Positions 8,363-17,031 of a stretch of DNA of 64,000 bases are shown one piece after another (the stretch's first letter is position 1; each line of letters opens with the position of its first letter). Location of the stretch: contig NZ_CP127407.1 in the NCBI RefSeq assembly GCF_030291075.1, positions 1,548,001-1,612,000 on the forward strand, written 5' to 3'. The position numbers and the translations under genes were made by a program. Source of the DNA: Stenotrophomonas sp. 57. GTDB lineage: Bacteria; Pseudomonadota; Gammaproteobacteria; Xanthomonadales; Xanthomonadaceae. Under the pieces are notes generated by a model. It saw only the letters and a program-made list of their open reading frames with translations. It ran no database searches and was not told where the DNA came from.

Positions 8363-8977
8363 TCATAACGGTGACGGGGGCGGGTTCTCAGCCTTGCTGC
8401 TGCGGCGGCGGCCGCGGGTCAGCAGGGCGCGTAGCCCCATCACCGGCAGGGTGAGCAGCACCGCCTGCATCGAGGCGTGGAGAACCGTGACCAATCCGCG
8501 AGCCGCCAACTGCAGCACGCCCGATTGTTCGAACCAGGGCATCAGAGCCGGTTCGGCGGCCTTTGCCAGTGGCATGTACATCGCGCAGAGCGCGTACAAC
8601 AGCCAGAGTGAGGCGGTTGACGCATGGAAGAACGGCAAGGTCGCCGCCGAGCGCCGCAGGCGCTGCTGGACCGCCACGCGCCAGGCCACCGGCGCGGTGA
8701 GCGCGCCAATCAGCATCAGCAGCAGCGCGCTCGTCACCAGGCCCATCGTGGTGCTTATTCCGTGCCGCTGTGGCAGCAGCTGAGGCCCGATCACGCCGAC
8801 CGCCAGGCTGGCAATGACGCACGCCGGTGACAGCAGTGCCAGCGTGCGCAGCAGCCAGTGCTGCCCGCTGGGGTCGCGTGCACTGACACGGCGCACGGCA
8901 TGGCCGCCCAGCACCAGCAGAATGGCGAAAAGGCCGGCAGCTATCATGGTCGTCATGAAGCCGTACCCTGGGTTCAT
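8363..8977 (-). CDS. unknown multi-spanning membrane protein
   Basis: A 204-residue hydrophobic protein with about four predicted membrane helices (residues 5-20, 35-60, 68-90 and 110-135, plus a possible one near 170-190) and a basic C-terminus. I place the start at the ATG at 8977 because an AAGGA lies just upstream on the minus strand; a further upstream in-frame Met lacks one. No family motif is recognised. It sits between two secreted proteins of unknown function within the ybeY-corC interval. Confidence 0.55.
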   Translation of the reverse strand: MNPGYGFMTTMIAAGLFAILLVLGGHAVRRVSARDPSGQHWLLRTLALLSPACVIASLAVGVIGPQLLPQRHGISTTMGLVTSALLLMLIGALTAPVAWRVAVQQRLRRSAATLPFFHASTASLWLLYALCAMYMPLAKAAEPALMPWFEQSGVLQLAARGLVTVLHASMQAVLLTLPVMGLRALLTRGRRRSSKAENPPPSPL

Positions 8978-9052
8978 CCTTTTTCCTTCCGAGTCCTGGC
9001 CGGTGTTGAACAATAGCGCAGCGCGCGGACCGGCGCCCGCACTCCACGTTGG

Positions 9053-9661
9053 TCAGGGGGATCGCCGTTGCGATGTCGCCGGATGCCAGCGCAGCCTCAC
9101 CGGGTAGCCCAGCAGTGCCTGCAGGTGGTCGCGCACGGTCGCCGCCGTCGCGCGGTTGGTTGGGGTATCCCGCACTTCAACCTCCAGCTCTCCGGCCTTG
9201 ACGTCCAGGCTATAGCCGAACAGGTCGGGCAACTGGGCCAGGAGCCAGTCCCGCTGTGCGTGCAGGCGGCGCTTCATCTCCGCTTCCGTCATCGTGGCAC
9301 CGGTGATGTAGTGCACGTGTTGCGGGCCATCTGCCCCCGGATGTGTCTCATCGGCCTCGGGTGCGGCACCTGTCAATCGCACGACGACGTTCCAGCCCGT
9401 CGCATTGTCCACCCAGAGGCCGGCCAGGCGGACCGCGTGCCGGGCTTCCAGGCGGTCGATCAGCGCCCGTTGCTGGGCGGTGGCGACGATATTGCGGGTG
9501 TCGCGCTCGTTGCTGCCAAAGAACGCCCGTAGTTCGGCGATCTTTGCGGCGATGTCGGCCTCGCTGTCACTGGTGGGGAACGGTGAGGGACGGCCAGGAT
9601 CGGGCATCAGGCCAGCCCCGGACTGCAGTAGCGCGGCAAGCACAAGTGTGGGCAGGGACAT
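9053..9661 (-). CDS. secreted or periplasmic protein of unknown function
   Basis: A 202-residue protein with a short hydrophobic N-terminus (MSLPTLVLAALLQSGAG) that looks like a signal peptide. The mature part is polar, with FFGSNERDTRN and a TEAEMKRRLHAQRDWLLAQL helix. The pattern of short beta-like segments separated by charged helices suggests a small alpha/beta domain, but I cannot assign a family. It is the first gene after ybeY on the minus strand (gap 48 bases). Confidence 0.55.
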   Translation of the reverse strand: MSLPTLVLAALLQSGAGLMPDPGRPSPFPTSDSEADIAAKIAELRAFFGSNERDTRNIVATAQQRALIDRLEARHAVRLAGLWVDNATGWNVVVRLTGAAPEADETHPGADGPQHVHYITGATMTEAEMKRRLHAQRDWLLAQLPDLFGYSLDVKAGELEVEVRDTPTNRATAATVRDHLQALLGYPVRLRWHPATSQRRSP

Positions 9662-9709
9662 GCCGCGCTCCTCTTCCGTGAGTGCGTGGGCTCGGAACAG
9701 AGCCCGGTG

Positions 9710-10195
9710 TCAGCGCTCTCCGGCGTAGGGGTCGCCGATGCCGAGCTCGGCCAGGATCTCACGTTCCAGCTGCTCCATCGCCTCGGCTTCCTTGTCATCT
9801 TCGTGGTCCCAGCCGAGCAGGTGCAGCACGCCGTGCACGGTCAGGTGCGCGTAGTGGGCGTTGAGCGCCTTGCCCTGCTCGTCGGCCTCCCGTGCCACCA
9901 CCGGTGCACAGATCACCAAGTCACCCAGCAGCGGGAACTTGACGCCCTTGGGCAGGCCTTCTGGCACATCGGCCGGGAAGCTGAGCACGTTGGTCGCGTA
10001 GTCCTTGCCGCGGTAATGCCGGTTCAGTGACTGCCCTTCCTTGGCATCGACCACGCGGATGGCGAGGTCGGCCTCGCGGATGCGGCCCTTCAGTGCGGCA
10101 GCCACCCACTTGCGGAAACTCACTGCCGCCGGCAGCCCGGTACGGGGCAGGGCATAGCTGACGGCGACGTCCAGTCGCACGGTACCACGGGTCAT
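9710..10195 (-). CDS. ybeY: rRNA maturation endoribonuclease YbeY
   Basis: Zinc-dependent single-strand endoribonuclease used in 16S rRNA 3' end processing and ribosome quality control. The 161-residue product has the full metal site [11 protein letters not shown] (H121, H125, H131) and the upstream motif [19 protein letters not shown]. Its length matches the family (about 155). Its ATG overlaps the phoH stop by four bases, the usual ybeZ-ybeY coupling. The N-terminal extension of some 10 residues before the first conserved strand is normal. Confidence 0.95.
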   Translation of the reverse strand: MTRGTVRLDVAVSYALPRTGLPAAVSFRKWVAAALKGRIREADLAIRVVDAKEGQSLNRHYRGKDYATNVLSFPADVPEGLPKGVKFPLLGDLVICAPVVAREADEQGKALNAHYAHLTVHGVLHLLGWDHEDDKEAEAMEQLEREILAELGIGDPYAGER

Positions 10196-11178
10196 GGAGT
10201 CGCTCCAGGTTGGATCTGATGCAGGTCGCGGCGGTCGTAGGCGCTGACGATGCGCGCCACCAGCGGGTGGCGGACCACGTCACGGGATTCAAAGAAGGTG
10301 AAGCTGACGCCCTCGACCTCGCGCAGCACGTCGATGGCATCGCGCAGGCCCGACTTCACGTGCTTGGGCAGGTCGGTCTGGGTCAGGTCGCCGGTGACCA
10401 CCGCGGTGGAGCCGTAGCCCAGGCGGGTCAGGAACATCTTCATCTGTTCGATGGTGGTGTTCTGCGCTTCGTCCAGGATCACGAATGCATCGTTGAGGGT
10501 GCGCCCGCGCATGTACGCCAGCGGCGCGATCTCGATGACGTTCTTTTCCAGCAGCTTGACCACTTTCTCCACGCCCATCATCTCGTACAGGGCGTCGTAC
10601 AGCGGCCGCAGGTAGGGGTCGACCTTCTGGCTCAGGTCGCCGGGCAGGAAGCCCAGCTTCTCGCCGGCTTCCACCGCCGGGCGAACCAGGATCAGGCGCT
10701 GCACCCGCGATTCGTTCAGTGCTTCGACCGCGCTGGCCACGGCCAGGAAGGTCTTGCCGGTGCCGGCCGGACCGATGCCGAAGTTGATGTCGTGGGTGGC
10801 GATCTGGTGCAGGTAGCGGGCCTGGTTGGCACCACGCCCACGCACCGTGCCGCGCTTGACCTTGATCGCCACTTCCTGTGCTTCGTAGGAGCGCTCGGCG
10901 ATCTGCTCGACATTGGCCTGCGCCAGGCGCAGGTGGATGGCGTGGCTGTCGAAGGTGGTCTCGGTGGTCTCGGCGTACAGTGCCTCGACCAGTTTCTGCG
11001 CCTCGATGATGGCTTCCTTCGGCCCGCTGATGCGGAACACGAAACCACGGTTGGCGATTTCCACGCCGAGTTTCAGTTCGATCTGGCGCAGGTGGCCATC
11101 GAACGGGCCACACAGGTTGGCCAGCCGTTCGTTGTCTTCCGGCGACAGGGTGAAGTCTCGATGCTCGATGCTTTTCAT
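10192..11178 (-). CDS. ybeZ: PhoH-like ATPase (YbeZ)
   Basis: Cytoplasmic P-loop ATPase that works with YbeY in RNA metabolism. The product has 328 residues. An N-terminal region resembling a KH-type nucleic-acid binding fold (residues 15-75) precedes the PhoH domain, which has Walker A GPAGTGKT at 136-143 and the Walker B-like FVILDEAQN. The ATG at 11178 begins [11 protein letters not shown] and agrees with the family length. The open frame extends upstream without a stop, but that part has no family resemblance. This is the first gene of the minus-strand series running to corA. The region upstream carries a duplicated DnaA-box-like element. Confidence 0.93.
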   Translation of the reverse strand: MKSIEHRDFTLSPEDNERLANLCGPFDGHLRQIELKLGVEIANRGFVFRISGPKEAIIEAQKLVEALYAETTETTFDSHAIHLRLAQANVEQIAERSYEAQEVAIKVKRGTVRGRGANQARYLHQIATHDINFGIGPAGTGKTFLAVASAVEALNESRVQRLILVRPAVEAGEKLGFLPGDLSQKVDPYLRPLYDALYEMMGVEKVVKLLEKNVIEIAPLAYMRGRTLNDAFVILDEAQNTTIEQMKMFLTRLGYGSTAVVTGDLTQTDLPKHVKSGLRDAIDVLREVEGVSFTFFESRDVVRHPLVARIVSAYDRRDLHQIQPGATP

Positions 11179-11274
11179 TGCTTCGGGTGGGGCTGACGCC
11201 TTCCACCGCAGTGTATTCAGGGGAGACAAGGGTAGCGCGCGCACGGGGCGCGCGGCCAGCAGCGGGCCGATACG

Positions 11275-11547
11275 CGGTTTTCCACACCCGATGTGGACGG
11301 GGTGCGCGAAAACCTGTGGATAGGCCTTCGCAGTGCTTGTGCCACAAGGCCCATGAGGTGGTGGTGAAAAAAACGTCACGGCCGGTCGGCCCGCGTGGCG
11401 GCAGCGCATCTTCCGCTGCCGGGCACCCAACACGGCCATGTCCTGTCGGTTCTCCACACCGGCTGTGGAATGATGCTGAATCAAGCTGTGGATAGGTGGC
11501 GCGGGGCCTTGCAGCAAAAGGCTCCGCGGTAGGTGGTGAAAAAAACG
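11275..11547. repeat. duplicated element with DnaA-box-like 9-mers, 172-bp offset
   Basis: Two copies, 11275-11375 and 11447-11547. Three blocks are conserved at exactly the same 172-bp offset: CGGTTyTCCACACC followed by TGTGGA (11275/11447), CTGTGGATAGG (11314/11486) and GGTGGTGAAAAAAACG (11360/11532). Between the last two blocks each copy has a small GCCTT...AAGGC stem, at slightly different positions. TTTTCCACA and the complement CTATCCACA each differ from the DnaA box TTATCCACA by one base. Sequence outside these blocks is not conserved. The function is unknown: a DnaA-binding or titration site, a paired regulatory leader, or a duplicated small-RNA locus are all possible. Confidence 0.6.
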
Positions 11548-11549
11548 CC

Positions 11550-11564
11550 ATTGCAGATTGCAAT
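11550..11564. promoter_or_regulatory. perfect palindrome, likely repressor operator for the efflux operon
   Basis: ATTGCAGATTGCAAT is a perfect 6-3-6 inverted repeat located 55 bases upstream of the HlyD start. This is the place and form expected for a TetR/MarR-type operator. The related E. coli ybhGFSR operon is controlled by the TetR-family CecR, but no such regulator gene is next to this operon. Which protein binds is unknown. Confidence 0.45.
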
Positions 11565-11619
11565 CATTGTGGGTGCACGGGGCGCATGGCACCGTCGCGC
11601 CGTCGCAGGAGGGGATGGC

Positions 11620-12576
11620 ATGGGCATCGGCAACGGGGTGCGTGGAATTGGACTGGCGGGCATCGGCCTGCTGGCGGGATGTGGCCAGGCAACGCCAACC
11701 GCCCTGGGGACGCTGGAGTGGGACCGCATTACGGTGCCAGCACCGGCGGCCGAGGTGATCGCTACGGTGGATGTGCGAGAGGGCCAACAGGTCAAGGCCG
11801 GTACCGTGCTGATGCAGCTCGACCCGGCCCGTGGCGACGCGCAGTTTGCCGCAGCGCAGGCCGACACGGTGCGCGCGCAGGCACAGCTGGAAGAACTGAA
11901 GATCGGCCCGAGGCAGGAGCAGATCGCGCAGGCCCAGGCGCAGCTGGCCGCCTTGCGTGCGCAGGCCGCCGAAGCCAGCGCGTACTACCGCCGGGTTCAA
12001 CCGCTGGCACGCCAGCGCCTGATCGCCGCCGCCGAGCTGGACCGCGCACGCGCGGCCGCAGGCAATGCCGAAGCCAGCGTGCGTGCCGCTGAGCAGGCCT
12101 GGCTGGAGCTGGTGCACGGCAGCCGAGCGCAGGACATCGCGCAGGGGCAGGCCGCAGCGGACGCTGCGCAGGCGCAGCAGGTGGTGCAGGGCGTCAACCT
12201 GCAGAAGCTGCAGCTGCGCGCGCCCCGCGATGGCGTGGTTGATGCCTTGCCCTACCGGCAGGGTGACCAGGCGCCGATCGGGGCGCCGCTGGCGGTGATG
12301 CTGGTCGGCGAGCGTCCCTATGCGCGCGTCTACCTGCCCCAACCCCTGCGCTTGAAGGTGAAGGTTGGCCAGGCCGCGCAGGTGCAGCTGGAGGACGGCG
12401 GGGCCGCGTTGAAGGGCCATGTGCGCTCGATCCGCAGCGAGCCGTCGTTCACCCCTTACTACGCATTGACCGGTGACGACGTTGCGCGGCTGAGCTACCT
12501 CGCCGAGATCGAAGTGTATACGACCGCCGACATGCAGAAACTCCCGGCGGGGATGCCGGTGCAGGTGAGCTTCTGA
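11620..12576 (+). CDS. HlyD-family periplasmic adaptor, lipoprotein (YbhG-like)
   Basis: Membrane-fusion protein of an ABC export system (318 aa). I chose the ATG at 11620: it follows AGGAGGGG at good spacing and begins a lipoprotein signal with lipobox LLAGC (Cys21). The next part is a lipoyl-like half (VPAPAAEVIATVDVREGQQVKAGTVLMQLD), then a long Ala/Gln-rich helical hairpin (about residues 70-190), then the second lipoyl half (LRAPRDGVVDALPYRQGDQ) and a beta-barrel domain. YbhG/HlyD adaptors are usually anchored by a helix, so the lipid anchor here is notable. It is followed by an ABC ATPase and a permease, matching the YbhG-F-S arrangement. Confidence 0.85.
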   Translation: MGIGNGVRGIGLAGIGLLAGCGQATPTALGTLEWDRITVPAPAAEVIATVDVREGQQVKAGTVLMQLDPARGDAQFAAAQADTVRAQAQLEELKIGPRQEQIAQAQAQLAALRAQAAEASAYYRRVQPLARQRLIAAAELDRARAAAGNAEASVRAAEQAWLELVHGSRAQDIAQGQAAADAAQAQQVVQGVNLQKLQLRAPRDGVVDALPYRQGDQAPIGAPLAVMLVGERPYARVYLPQPLRLKVKVGQAAQVQLEDGGAALKGHVRSIRSEPSFTPYYALTGDDVARLSYLAEIEVYTTADMQKLPAGMPVQVSF

Positions 12577-12596
12577 ACATCGGCAACGACATTGCG

Positions 12597-13520
12597 GTGC
12601 TTGCGCAGGGCCTGACCCGCCGCTTCGGCGATCTGCTGGCCGTCGACAATGTCGACCTGACCGTGCCACGTGGACAGGTTTACGGGTTCCTGGGGCCGAA
12701 CGGCTCGGGCAAGTCGACCACCATCCGCATGCTGTGCGGCCTGCTGGAGCCGAGCGCGGGGCAGATCGAGGTGCTCGGCCTGGCCGTGCCCGAACAGGCC
12801 GAAGCGCTGCGCCGGCGTATCGGCTACATGACCCAGCGCTTCTCGTTGTACGAAGACCTGTCGGTACGCGAGAACCTCGAATTCCTCGCCGCCATCCAGG
12901 ACCTGCCGCGCTCACAGGCGCGGCAGCGCGTCGATGCACTGCTGCAGCAGTACCGGCTGCAGGATCGGCAGCCGCAGCTGGCGGGCACGCTCAGCGGTGG
13001 GCAGAAGCAACGCCTGGCGTTGGCCGGTGCCGTCGTGCACGCCCCGGAGCTGCTGTTCCTGGACGAACCGACCAGCGCAGTCGATCCGGAATCGCGCCGC
13101 GATTTCTGGGAGGCCCTGTTCGAACTGGCCGATGCGGGCACCACCGTGCTGGTCTCGACCCACTACATGGACGAGGCCGAGCGCTGCCACCGCCTTGCCA
13201 TCCTTGATCGCGGCGCGCTGGTGGCCGATGGCACGCCGGCCGAACTGTGTGCACGGCTGCAAGGGCGCACGCTGCAGGTCACCTCCTCGCAGCCGCGCCA
13301 GGCCAGCCGCGCGCTGGCCGAACTGCCCGGCGTGCTGAGCGTGGCGCAGATCGGCACGCAGCTGCGCGTGCTGTGCAATGAAGGCGCGGCCGATACCGCG
13401 ACGTTGCAGCGCGCATTGGCCGATGCTGATCCGCAGGCGCATATCGAGGCGGTGGCGCCGAACCTGGAAGACGTGTTTGTTGCCGCTACCCGCGGCCGTG
13501 GCCGGGAGCCGGCGGCATGA
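12597..13520 (+). CDS. ABC-2 exporter ATP-binding protein (YbhF-like)
   Basis: Cytoplasmic ATPase (307 aa) with Walker A GPNGSGKST at 33-41, signature LSGGQKQR near 137, Walker B LLFLDEP near 158 and a switch His in VSTHYMDEAERC. The C-terminal 80 residues resemble the DrrA/NatA-type tail. The GTG at 12597 is the first standard start codon, but it lacks a Shine-Dalgarno sequence; the gene is only 20 bases behind the HlyD stop, so coupling or a rarer ATC/ATT start slightly upstream is possible. The stop overlaps the permease start by four bases. E. coli YbhF has two fused ATPase domains; this one has a single domain. Confidence 0.87.
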   Translation: MLAQGLTRRFGDLLAVDNVDLTVPRGQVYGFLGPNGSGKSTTIRMLCGLLEPSAGQIEVLGLAVPEQAEALRRRIGYMTQRFSLYEDLSVRENLEFLAAIQDLPRSQARQRVDALLQQYRLQDRQPQLAGTLSGGQKQRLALAGAVVHAPELLFLDEPTSAVDPESRRDFWEALFELADAGTTVLVSTHYMDEAERCHRLAILDRGALVADGTPAELCARLQGRTLQVTSSQPRQASRALAELPGVLSVAQIGTQLRVLCNEGAADTATLQRALADADPQAHIEAVAPNLEDVFVAATRGRGREPAA

Positions 13521-14629
13521 ACCTGCGCCGGCTGTGGGCGATCATGCTCAAGGAACTGCGGCAGCTGCGCCGCGACCGCATCACGCTGGCGATGATCGTT
13601 GGCATTCCGGTGATGCAGCTGCTGCTGTTCGGGTATGCGATCAACCTCAACCTGCGCCACCTCGATGCGGGTATCGCCGACCAGGCCAACAGCGCCGCCT
13701 CACGCGCGCTGGTGCAGGACATGGTCGCCACCGGCGTGATCACGCCACGCAGCGAGGCCTACACGCCGGACCAGCTGATGCAGGCGCTGCGCCGCGGCGA
13801 GATCAGCGTCGGCATCGTGGTGCCGGCCGACTTCGAGCGTCGCTGCTTCGATGGACGCGAAGCGGTACAGGTGCTGGTCGATGGCAGCGACACCGTGGTG
13901 CAGAGTGCGGCGATCCAGCTGGCTCAGGTGCCACTGGATACGCGCCCGACCAGCAATACGCGGCCGCTGCGCGAAGGCAGCATTGCCGGTGGCCAGGTCA
14001 GCGTGACCAGTTTCTACAACCCGCAACGGCGCTCGGCGGTGAACATCGTCCCCGGCCTGATCGGGGTGATCCTGACCATGACCCTGGTGATGTTCACGGC
14101 GGTGGCGGTGGTGCGCGAACGCGAGCGCGGCAACATGGAACTGCTGATCGCCACGCCGGTATCGCGCAGCGAACTGATGGTCGGCAAGGTGCTGCCCTAT
14201 GCAGCGATCGGCCTGCTGCAGACCACGCTGGTGCTGGTGCTGGGCACCTGGCTGTTCCAGGTGCCGATCCGCGGCAGCCTGCTGGACATCTACCTGGCCG
14301 CGGTGCTGCTGGTGCTGGCCAACCTCGCGCTGGGCCTGCTGATCTCCACGCGCGCGCGTTCGCAGTTCCAGGCGATGCAGATGACGCTGTTCCTGTTCCT
14401 GCCGTCGATCCTGCTGTCGGGTTTCATGTTCCCGTTCGCCGGCATGCCGCGGCCGGTGCAGTGGCTGGCCGAAGTGCTGCCGCTGACCCATTTCCTGCGC
14501 CTGGTGCGCGGCATCATGCTGCGTGGCGCCTCGCTGTGGGAGCTGTGGCCGGATGCGCTGGCACTGCTGGCCTTCATCGTGGTGATGATGACGCTGGCGA
14601 TCCTGCGTTTCCGCAAGCGATTGGATTGA
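13517..14629 (+). CDS. ABC-2 type exporter permease (YbhS/YbhR-like)
   Basis: Inner-membrane permease of 370 residues. One helix at about residues 23-43 precedes a large extracytoplasmic domain (to about 170). Five or six helices follow, with the ABC-2 signature region (GNMELLIATPVSRSELMVGK) and the late motif LPSILLSGFMFPFAGMP then QWLAEVLPLTHFLRLVRGI. The order HlyD-ATPase-permease matches drug/cation exporters of the YbhGFSR type, but only one permease gene is present, so it probably acts as a homodimer. The start overlaps the ATPase gene (ATGA). Confidence 0.87.
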   Translation: MNLRRLWAIMLKELRQLRRDRITLAMIVGIPVMQLLLFGYAINLNLRHLDAGIADQANSAASRALVQDMVATGVITPRSEAYTPDQLMQALRRGEISVGIVVPADFERRCFDGREAVQVLVDGSDTVVQSAAIQLAQVPLDTRPTSNTRPLREGSIAGGQVSVTSFYNPQRRSAVNIVPGLIGVILTMTLVMFTAVAVVRERERGNMELLIATPVSRSELMVGKVLPYAAIGLLQTTLVLVLGTWLFQVPIRGSLLDIYLAAVLLVLANLALGLLISTRARSQFQAMQMTLFLFLPSILLSGFMFPFAGMPRPVQWLAEVLPLTHFLRLVRGIMLRGASLWELWPDALALLAFIVVMMTLAILRFRKRLD

Positions 14630-14635
14630 AGGCAG

Positions 14636-14711
14636 GGGTCGGGTCCCCGCAGAGGGGTTCCGATCCCATTGATCGGGCCGGCTGGTCGGAGCCCCTGCGG
14701 GGATGCGACCC
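14636..14711. repeat. long imperfect inverted repeat between convergent genes
   Basis: GGGTCCCCGCAGAGGGG at 14641 pairs with CCCCTGCGGGGATGCGACCC at 14692-14711, and GATCCCATTGATC forms an inner loop. It lies between the permease gene and miaB, whose transcripts run towards each other, so it can act as a terminator in both directions. The motif GGTCGGAGCCCC within it recurs elsewhere in the window in related form (35068 and 62033), suggesting a dispersed repeat family different from SMAG. Confidence 0.6.
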
Positions 14712-14717
14712 GGAGAT

Positions 14718-16133
14718 TTACTCCGCCACCACCCGCGCGCGCAGCGAATTGGTCAGCGCTTCGGTGATCACCACATCCACGAACTGGCCGATCAGCCGCG
14801 CCGGCGCCGGGAAGTTCACCGAGCGCATGTTCTCGGTCTTGCCGGTCAACTCGTTCGGGTTCTTGCGCGACGGACCTTCCACCAGCACGGTCTGCACCGT
14901 GCCAACCATCTTTTCGGAGATGCTGGCCGCGTGCGCATTGATGCGTTCCTGCAGGCGCGACAGCCGCGCGTGCTTTTCCGCATCGCTGATCGTGTCTTCC
15001 AGGTCGGCCGCCGGCGTGCCCGGGCGGCGCGAGTAGATGAAGGAGAAGCTGTGGTCGAAGCCGATGTCCTCGATCAGCTTCATGGTCTTCTCGAAATCGG
15101 CATCGGTCTCGCCGGGGAAGCCGACGATGAAGTCCGAGCTGATCGAGATGTCCGGGCGCACCGCGCGCAGCTTGCGGATCTTCGACTTGAACTCCAGCGC
15201 GGTGTAGCCGCGCTTCATCGCCGACAGCACGCGATCACTGCCCGCCTGTACCGGCAGGTGCAGGAAGTTGGCCAGCTTTGGCACGTCGCGGAACGCGTCG
15301 ATCAGCGAATCGCTGAACTCCAGCGGGTGCGAGGTGGTAAAGCGGATGCGGCCCACGCCGTCGATCTCGGCGATGGTGCGGATCAGCAGGCCGAGGTCGG
15401 CGAATTCACCGTCGCCATACGGGCCGCGATAGGCGTTGACGTTCTGGCCCAGCAGGTTGATCTCGCGCACGCCCTGCGCGGCCAGCTGCGCCACTTCCAC
15501 CACCACGTCCTCGAACGGGCGGCTGACTTCGGTGCCGCGGGTATAAGGCACCACGCAGAACGAGCAGTACTTGGAGCAGCCTTCCATGATCGACACGAAC
15601 GCCGAGGCGCCATCGGCACGTGGCTCCGGCAGGCGGTCGAACTTCTCGATTTCGGGGAAGCTGATGTCCACCTGCGGGCGCTTCTGTTCGCGCCGCGCGC
15701 GGATCAGTTCCGGCAGGCGGTGCAGGGTCTGCGGTCCGAACACCAGGTCGACGAACGGCGCGCGCTTGATGATCGCTTCGCCTTCCTGCGAGGCGACGCA
15801 GCCGCCGACGCCGATGATGACCTCGCGGCCCTTGTTCTTCAGGCCCTTCCACACGCCCAGCTGGCTGAACACCTTCTCCTGCGCCTTCTCGCGGATGGAG
15901 CAGGTGTTGACCAGGATGACGTCAGCGTCGTCCGGGCTGTCGGTCAGTTCCAGGCCATCGCTGGCGGCGAGCACGTCGGCCATCTTGGCCGAGTCGTACT
16001 CGTTCATCTGGCAACCGTGGGTCTTGATGTACAGCTTGCCCTTGACCTGGTCGGGCTTGCGCGGACCAGCGGGCAGGGCAACGAGCGGGGTACCGCCTGG
16101 TGCGGGCGGAAAGACGTCTGGCGTCCCGGTCAT
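14718..16133 (-). CDS. miaB: tRNA-2-methylthio-N6-dimethylallyladenosine synthase MiaB
   Basis: Radical-SAM methylthiotransferase that modifies A37 of tRNAs reading UNN codons. The 471-residue product carries the N-terminal auxiliary 4Fe-4S cluster cysteines (C41 in KTHGCQMN, C78 in [10 protein letters not shown]112 in GVGGCVAS) and the radical-SAM CxxxCxxC (C186, C190, C193 in [10 protein letters not shown]). The C-terminal TRAM domain ends the protein. The first 30 residues are a Pro-rich extension longer than in E. coli MiaB. A later start is possible, but the ATG at 16133 is the only Met before the conserved domain. Confidence 0.95.
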   Translation of the reverse strand: MTGTPDVFPPAPGGTPLVALPAGPRKPDQVKGKLYIKTHGCQMNEYDSAKMADVLAASDGLELTDSPDDADVILVNTCSIREKAQEKVFSQLGVWKGLKNKGREVIIGVGGCVASQEGEAIIKRAPFVDLVFGPQTLHRLPELIRARREQKRPQVDISFPEIEKFDRLPEPRADGASAFVSIMEGCSKYCSFCVVPYTRGTEVSRPFEDVVVEVAQLAAQGVREINLLGQNVNAYRGPYGDGEFADLGLLIRTIAEIDGVGRIRFTTSHPLEFSDSLIDAFRDVPKLANFLHLPVQAGSDRVLSAMKRGYTALEFKSKIRKLRAVRPDISISSDFIVGFPGETDADFEKTMKLIEDIGFDHSFSFIYSRRPGTPAADLEDTISDAEKHARLSRLQERINAHAASISEKMVGTVQTVLVEGPSRKNPNELTGKTENMRSVNFPAPARLIGQFVDVVITEALTNSLRARVVAE

Positions 16134-16207
16134 GGCGCTTAATCCATTCGGGTGGCGGGAAAGCGGGCAATTCTACCCGCATCCCGGCGCGGCCGCCGCG
16201 CGCTCCT

Positions 16208-16308
16208 GTAGAGCCGAGCCCACGCTCGGCTGCTCTTCCCGCTTCCCATGGGACAGCCAGACATGGCCTGGCTCTGCTGAAACCAGCCGAGCCTAGGCTC
16301 GGCGCTAC
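16208..16308. repeat. SMAG palindrome pair, head to head
   Basis: A GTAG-headed unit starts at 16208 (stem GAGCCGAGC/GCTCGGCT) and an inverted copy ends with CTAC at 16305-16308. They are separated by about 50 bases that include a weak third hairpin. The pair lies between the GST gene and miaB, which are both on the minus strand, and can fold into one large hairpin in the transcript. Confidence 0.85.
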
Positions 16309-16330
16309 AAAGGAAGCCCGGCCGGCGCCC

Positions 16331-16951
16331 TTACGCTGCCGCCAGCTCCGCATCGATCTGCCGCGACCGGTCGAAGGCGGTCATCGCGCTCATCCGGGCG
16401 ATGTAGTCGGCCGTTGCCGGCGCCGGCTGCACGAGGCCAAAGGCGGTGGTCCAGGCCAGCGCATTGCCCCATAGAACGTCGGCGGCGCTCATGGTCTCGC
16501 CGAGCAGGTAGGGGCCCTGCGCCAGCTGGGCCTCGATCACCTGCAGCACGGTCTCGGCGTCGTTGTAGGGCGACATCAGGCGCGGCGGCGGCTCGCGGTG
16601 CATCGCCTTGTCGATCATCGCCGGCTCGAAACACGCGCCGTAGAAGGCCATCCAGCGCAGGTAGGGGCCGCGCAGGGCGTCGCCGATCGGCGGGGCCAGC
16701 CCGGCTTCCGGGTAAAGGTCGGCAAGGTACAGGTAGATCGCCACCTGTTCGGTCACCAGTGCGCCGTTGTGGACGATGGCCGGCACCTTGCCCATGGGGT
16801 TGATGGCCAGGTAGGCCGGGGCCAGGTTGGCGCCGGCCTTCAGGTCCAGCACCTGCATGTGGTAGTCGGCACCCAGCGCTTCCAGCAGCGCCACTGCGCC
16901 GCTCGAGCGGGAACGGGCGGCGTGGTACAGGGTGATCTGGCGTGAGGTCAT
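16331..16951 (-). CDS. glutathione S-transferase family protein
   Basis: A 206-residue cytosolic GST. The N-terminal thioredoxin-like domain starts ITLYHAARSRSSGAVALLEALGADY, where a Ser in the SRSSG stretch would be the catalytic residue of beta/GstB-like forms. NPMGKVPAIVHNG is the cis-Pro loop and LVTEQVAIYLYLADLYPEAG holds the Glu that binds the glutathione gamma-Glu. The helical C-terminal domain follows. The ATG at 16951 has AAGGAG upstream; an earlier Met 13 codons up does not. It is divergent from the WYL regulator 80 bases away, which may control it. The substrate is unknown. Confidence 0.83.
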   Translation of the reverse strand: MTSRQITLYHAARSRSSGAVALLEALGADYHMQVLDLKAGANLAPAYLAINPMGKVPAIVHNGALVTEQVAIYLYLADLYPEAGLAPPIGDALRGPYLRWMAFYGACFEPAMIDKAMHREPPPRLMSPYNDAETVLQVIEAQLAQGPYLLGETMSAADVLWGNALAWTTAFGLVQPAPATADYIARMSAMTAFDRSRQIDAELAAA

Positions 16952-17031
16952 GGCATTGCTCCTTGCGGTGGGTGGTGAACTGGAGGTCATCCTGGGGCAC
17001 TATTGCGGACGACTTCTGTCCTCGATCCTTC

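Larger units (their letters stand above)
11179..11619. other. 440-bp non-coding region between phoH and the efflux operon
   Basis: Divergent intergenic region containing the promoters for phoH (minus) and the HlyD-ABC operon (plus). It holds two copies of a roughly 100-bp element offset by 172 bp and a perfect 15-bp palindrome, listed separately. Open frames crossing it start at the GTG pairs inside the repeats (GTGGTGAAAAAAACG) and show no coding character, so I treat it as regulatory. Confidence 0.6.

Noticed and set aside
11275..11547. Chromosomal replication origin
   Set aside because: DnaA-box-like sites are present, but there is no dnaA, dnaN, gyrB or rpmH nearby and no AT-rich unwinding region. 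A secondary DnaA site is the most that can be proposed.
11179..12939. N-terminal extension of PhoH reaching upstream over the intergenic region and the HlyD gene
   Set aside because: PhoH homology begins at the ATG at 11178. The extension is antisense to the HlyD gene and crosses the duplicated non-coding element.
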